Positions 16,154 to 17,559 of a stretch of 17,559 nt of DNA are shown here, one piece after another; the first letter of the stretch is position 1; each line of letters starts with the position of its first letter. The translations under genes were made by a program, and so were the position numbers. The notes below the pieces were generated by a model, which did no database searches, was not told where the DNA came from, and was given only the letters and a program-made list of their open reading frames with translations. The stretch is from JBEBXQ01 sp040391535. GTDB lineage: Bacteria > Bacteroidota > Bacteroidia > Cytophagales > Spirosomataceae. Location: positions 1 through 17,559 of the forward strand of contig JBEBXQ010000104.1 of NCBI GenBank assembly GCA_040391535.1. Direction: 5' to 3'.

Positions 16154-17515
16154 ATGAAAAAGAAAGCAGGAAAAATTTTATTGATAATCGCATGTTGTAC
16201 AGGACTGATGTCATTCGGTTTTTTTATAAATGAACCTTCTTCATCACTCTCTTTTATTTACCCTCATCATATTTCGATTTCCTGGGAAAAAAGCCCTGAA
16301 AACAGCCAGTCGGTTACCTGGCGCACCCATGATACGACCCGCGTCAGCTTTGTAGAATATACCGAAACCACAGCCACTCCCTTTTTTAAGGATAAGGTAA
16401 AGCAGCTTCCGGCGAAGACTTTACGCCATACGGCTGACGATGGTTCCTGGAATCACCATAGTGCCACTCTGGAAGGTTTACAGCCCAATACTTCTTATAC
16501 TTACCGCGTGGGTAATGGCGAATACTGGTCGGAATGGGCTGAATTCAGAACTGCCAGCGGAGGAAATGAGCCTTTTTCATTTATTTATTTCGGAGATGTG
16601 CAACGGGATATTTACTCGCTGGGCAGCCGCACGATCCGTAAAGCCATCATGGACAGATCTGAAGCAAAGTTCCTGTTATTCGGCGGGGATCTTGTACACC
16701 GGGGGGCGTTGAATAAGGAAAACTGGAATGAGTTTTTTCCTACCGGTGGCTGGATTTACCAAAGTTACCCTTTACTGGCTACTCCTGGTAACCATGAATA
16801 TTTTACGCCGCGCTCACCGGATTATCTGACAGAGGACTGGCGGCTGAATTTTACCTTTCCGCAAAACGGGCCTGCCGGGCAGGAAGAAGAAACTTATTTC
16901 GTTGATTATAATAATATCCGGATTATTTCCCTGAACCTGTGCCGGTATCCGATCGATAAACCGGGGACTCAGGCGATGCTCTCCTGGCTGGAAGACCGCC
17001 TGAAAGAATTTAAGGGCGACTGGGTAATTGTGATGCACCATTATTCTATGGAACAGCTCGCACGCAACCGCGAGGCCGGAGTCCGTTTTCCGGAGTTCAA
17101 GGCGTTGTATGAGAAGTATAATGTTCCGATGGTGCTGACCGGGCATGAGCACGTATATGCAAGAGGGCGTATGGACGGGAAGTTGCCTGTGTATGTTGTC
17201 AGCGTTTCGGGGCCTTATCAGAACGCCATCCGTTTTCCTGACTGGATCGAGCGGGCCGGGACTTCGCAACAGCTGTATCAGATCATTGATGTAACACCCA
17301 ACGAACTTCGCTATGTTTCCAAAACCGTAGCCGGGGATATCTATGACGGATTTGTTATTGAAAAAGGCAAAAATGGCAATATGAAATTTACGGCAGAAAA
17401 GCAGCTTCCGCCAGAGTCTTTTTTACCACCGGCCGAATTTGAAACGCGTTATAAAAAGGAACTGGTTGATTCGTATCAGACTGATTTGACGAATTATCTG
17501 GAAAAGAGAAAATAG
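16154..17515 (+). CDS. Exported purple-acid-phosphatase-like metallophosphoesterase with altered metal-ligand motifs
   Basis: A 453-residue protein. The N-terminal hydrophobic stretch (8-24) follows a lysine-rich start; IIAC14 could be a lipobox, but a plain cleaved signal is equally possible. Residues 36-135 form a fibronectin-III-like N-terminal domain as in purple acid phosphatases (HHISISWEKSPENSQSVTWRT, then TLEGLQPNTSYTYRVGNG). The catalytic metallophosphoesterase domain (about 141-385) shows D148 in FGDVQ, D179 in GGDLVH, N213-H214-E215 in PGNHE, H295/H296 in VMHH, and H331/H333 in GHEHVYAR. In classical purple acid phosphatases the first two motifs are D-x-G and G-D-x-x-Y; here they are D-x-Q and G-D-L-V-H, so the colour-giving Tyr ligand is missing. 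It is probably a phosphomonoesterase or diesterase of the periplasm or cell surface; the substrate is unknown. It is divergent from the DUF5686 gene, and the window ends 44 bases after its stop. Confidence 0.9.
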   Translation: MKKKAGKILLIIACCTGLMSFGFFINEPSSSLSFIYPHHISISWEKSPENSQSVTWRTHDTTRVSFVEYTETTATPFFKDKVKQLPAKTLRHTADDGSWNHHSATLEGLQPNTSYTYRVGNGEYWSEWAEFRTASGGNEPFSFIYFGDVQRDIYSLGSRTIRKAIMDRSEAKFLLFGGDLVHRGALNKENWNEFFPTGGWIYQSYPLLATPGNHEYFTPRSPDYLTEDWRLNFTFPQNGPAGQEEETYFVDYNNIRIISLNLCRYPIDKPGTQAMLSWLEDRLKEFKGDWVIVMHHYSMEQLARNREAGVRFPEFKALYEKYNVPMVLTGHEHVYARGRMDGKLPVYVVSVSGPYQNAIRFPDWIERAGTSQQLYQIIDVTPNELRYVSKTVAGDIYDGFVIEKGKNGNMKFTAEKQLPPESFLPPAEFETRYKKELVDSYQTDLTNYLEKRK

Positions 17516-17559
17516 GGCCTTGATTTTTTTCTGATCCCTATGGTATTTACTACGAAGAT

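Noticed and set aside
17512..17541. Terminator after the phosphatase-like gene (ATAGGG and CCCTAT arms)
   Set aside because: Only six base pairs with an 18-base loop, and the T-run lies inside the loop instead of after the stem.

Overview
This window looks like a chromosomal segment from a member of the Bacteroidota. The evidence is a SusC/SusD pair, families largely confined to that phylum (the DUF5916 and DUF5686 outer-membrane families), two -7 elements of the TAnnTTTG type, poor Shine-Dalgarno sequences, and many proteins with lipoprotein or Ala-Gln signal cleavage sites. The protein style and moderate GC fit an environmental Cytophagales or Sphingobacteriales organism, but genus cannot be settled from the sequence alone.

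Region 1 (bases 1-8750) reads as one plus-strand operon resembling a polysaccharide-utilisation locus. It holds the 3' end of a SusC-type TonB-dependent transporter, its SusD lipoprotein, and three consecutive paralogous secreted FAD-dependent oxidoreductases (FAD_oxidored, PF12831 type). A perfect 13-bp hairpin separates susD from the oxidoreductases, and a strong intrinsic terminator closes the unit. No glycoside hydrolase or polysaccharide lyase is visible inside the window. The inferred picture is an uptake porin whose dedicated periplasmic or surface chemistry is redox, not hydrolysis. The upstream end is cut off, so this applies only to what can be seen.

Region 2 (8751-13176) has an unrecognised five-helix membrane protein, then a probable two-gene unit: a CBM9-like/DUF5916 outer-membrane protein (GTG start, own -7 element) and a secreted metallophosphoesterase resembling Mn-dependent ADP-ribose/CDP-alcohol diphosphatases.

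Region 3 (13177-17559) has a large minus-strand DUF5686 protein with an N-terminal carboxypeptidase-regulatory-like domain, convergent with region 2. A 280-base divergent intergenic region follows, then a plus-strand purple-acid-phosphatase-like metallophosphoesterase with altered metal-site motifs.

Nearly every predicted product is exported or membrane bound. No RNA gene, CRISPR array, insertion sequence or obvious prophage element was seen. The most interesting parts are the triple oxidoreductase cluster behind SusCD and the exported phosphoesterases with unusual motif residues.
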